Positions 6,814 to 6,838 of a stretch of 6,838 nucleotides of DNA are shown here, piece by piece. How positions within the stretch are numbered: position 1 is the first letter of the stretch; each line of letters starts with the position of its first letter. Origin of the DNA: Bacteroides sp. (GTDB lineage Bacteria > Bacteroidota > Bacteroidia > Bacteroidales > Bacteroidaceae). The stretch lies in contig DYCT01000110.1 in assembly GCA_019417975.1 (NCBI GenBank), forward strand, positions 1-6,838, in the 5' to 3' direction. A model generated the notes under the pieces. The model was not told where the DNA came from and searched no databases. It saw only the letters and a list, made by a program, of their open reading frames with translations. The translations under genes and the position numbers were made by a program.

Positions 6814-6838
6814 CACGAATTTTAGAAACAGGTCTCGT

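Overview
The window looks like ordinary chromosome from a member of the Bacteroidales, most likely a gut Bacteroides or close relative. The evidence is a C10 cysteine peptidase with a Spi-type propeptide, an exported BspA-like leucine-rich-repeat protein of the kind abundant in Bacteroides, promoters of the Bacteroidetes -33/-7 type (TAnnTTTG), and A-rich leaders without strong Shine-Dalgarno sequences. The species cannot be fixed from the sequence alone.

Layout: four complete genes form two convergent pairs that meet at one terminator. On the + strand are an exported C10 (streptopain-like) peptidase of 586 aa (37-1797) and, 37 nt later, the RNA-binding protein Tex of 709 aa (1835-3964). On the - strand, read from the right, are an ABC-F ATPase of 539 aa (6677-5058) and, 32 nt later, an exported LRR protein of 318 aa (5025-4069). 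The 104-nt gap between the two 3' ends (3965-4068) holds one A-tract/hairpin/T-tract that can end transcription from both sides. The right edge (6678-6838) is a divergent intergenic region. It has a good -7 box for the ABC-F gene on the - strand and a second -7 box on the + strand for a gene that starts outside the window. There are no RNA genes, insertion sequences, CRISPR arrays or attachment sites that I can support.

How the genes relate: both pairs couple a cytoplasmic nucleic-acid or ribosome-associated protein (Tex, ABC-F) with an exported protein (peptidase, LRR). The short gaps suggest co-transcription, but nothing in the sequence shows that the partners act together. I do not see a previously undescribed system. 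The most interesting points are the loss of one of the two composite ATP sites in the ABC-F protein (Walker A Lys and Walker B Glu of domain 2 and the signature Gly of domain 1 all changed), the multi-domain peptidase with a C-terminal type IX sorting-like tail, the internal duplication in the LRR protein, and a short tandem repeat over the ABC-F promoter.
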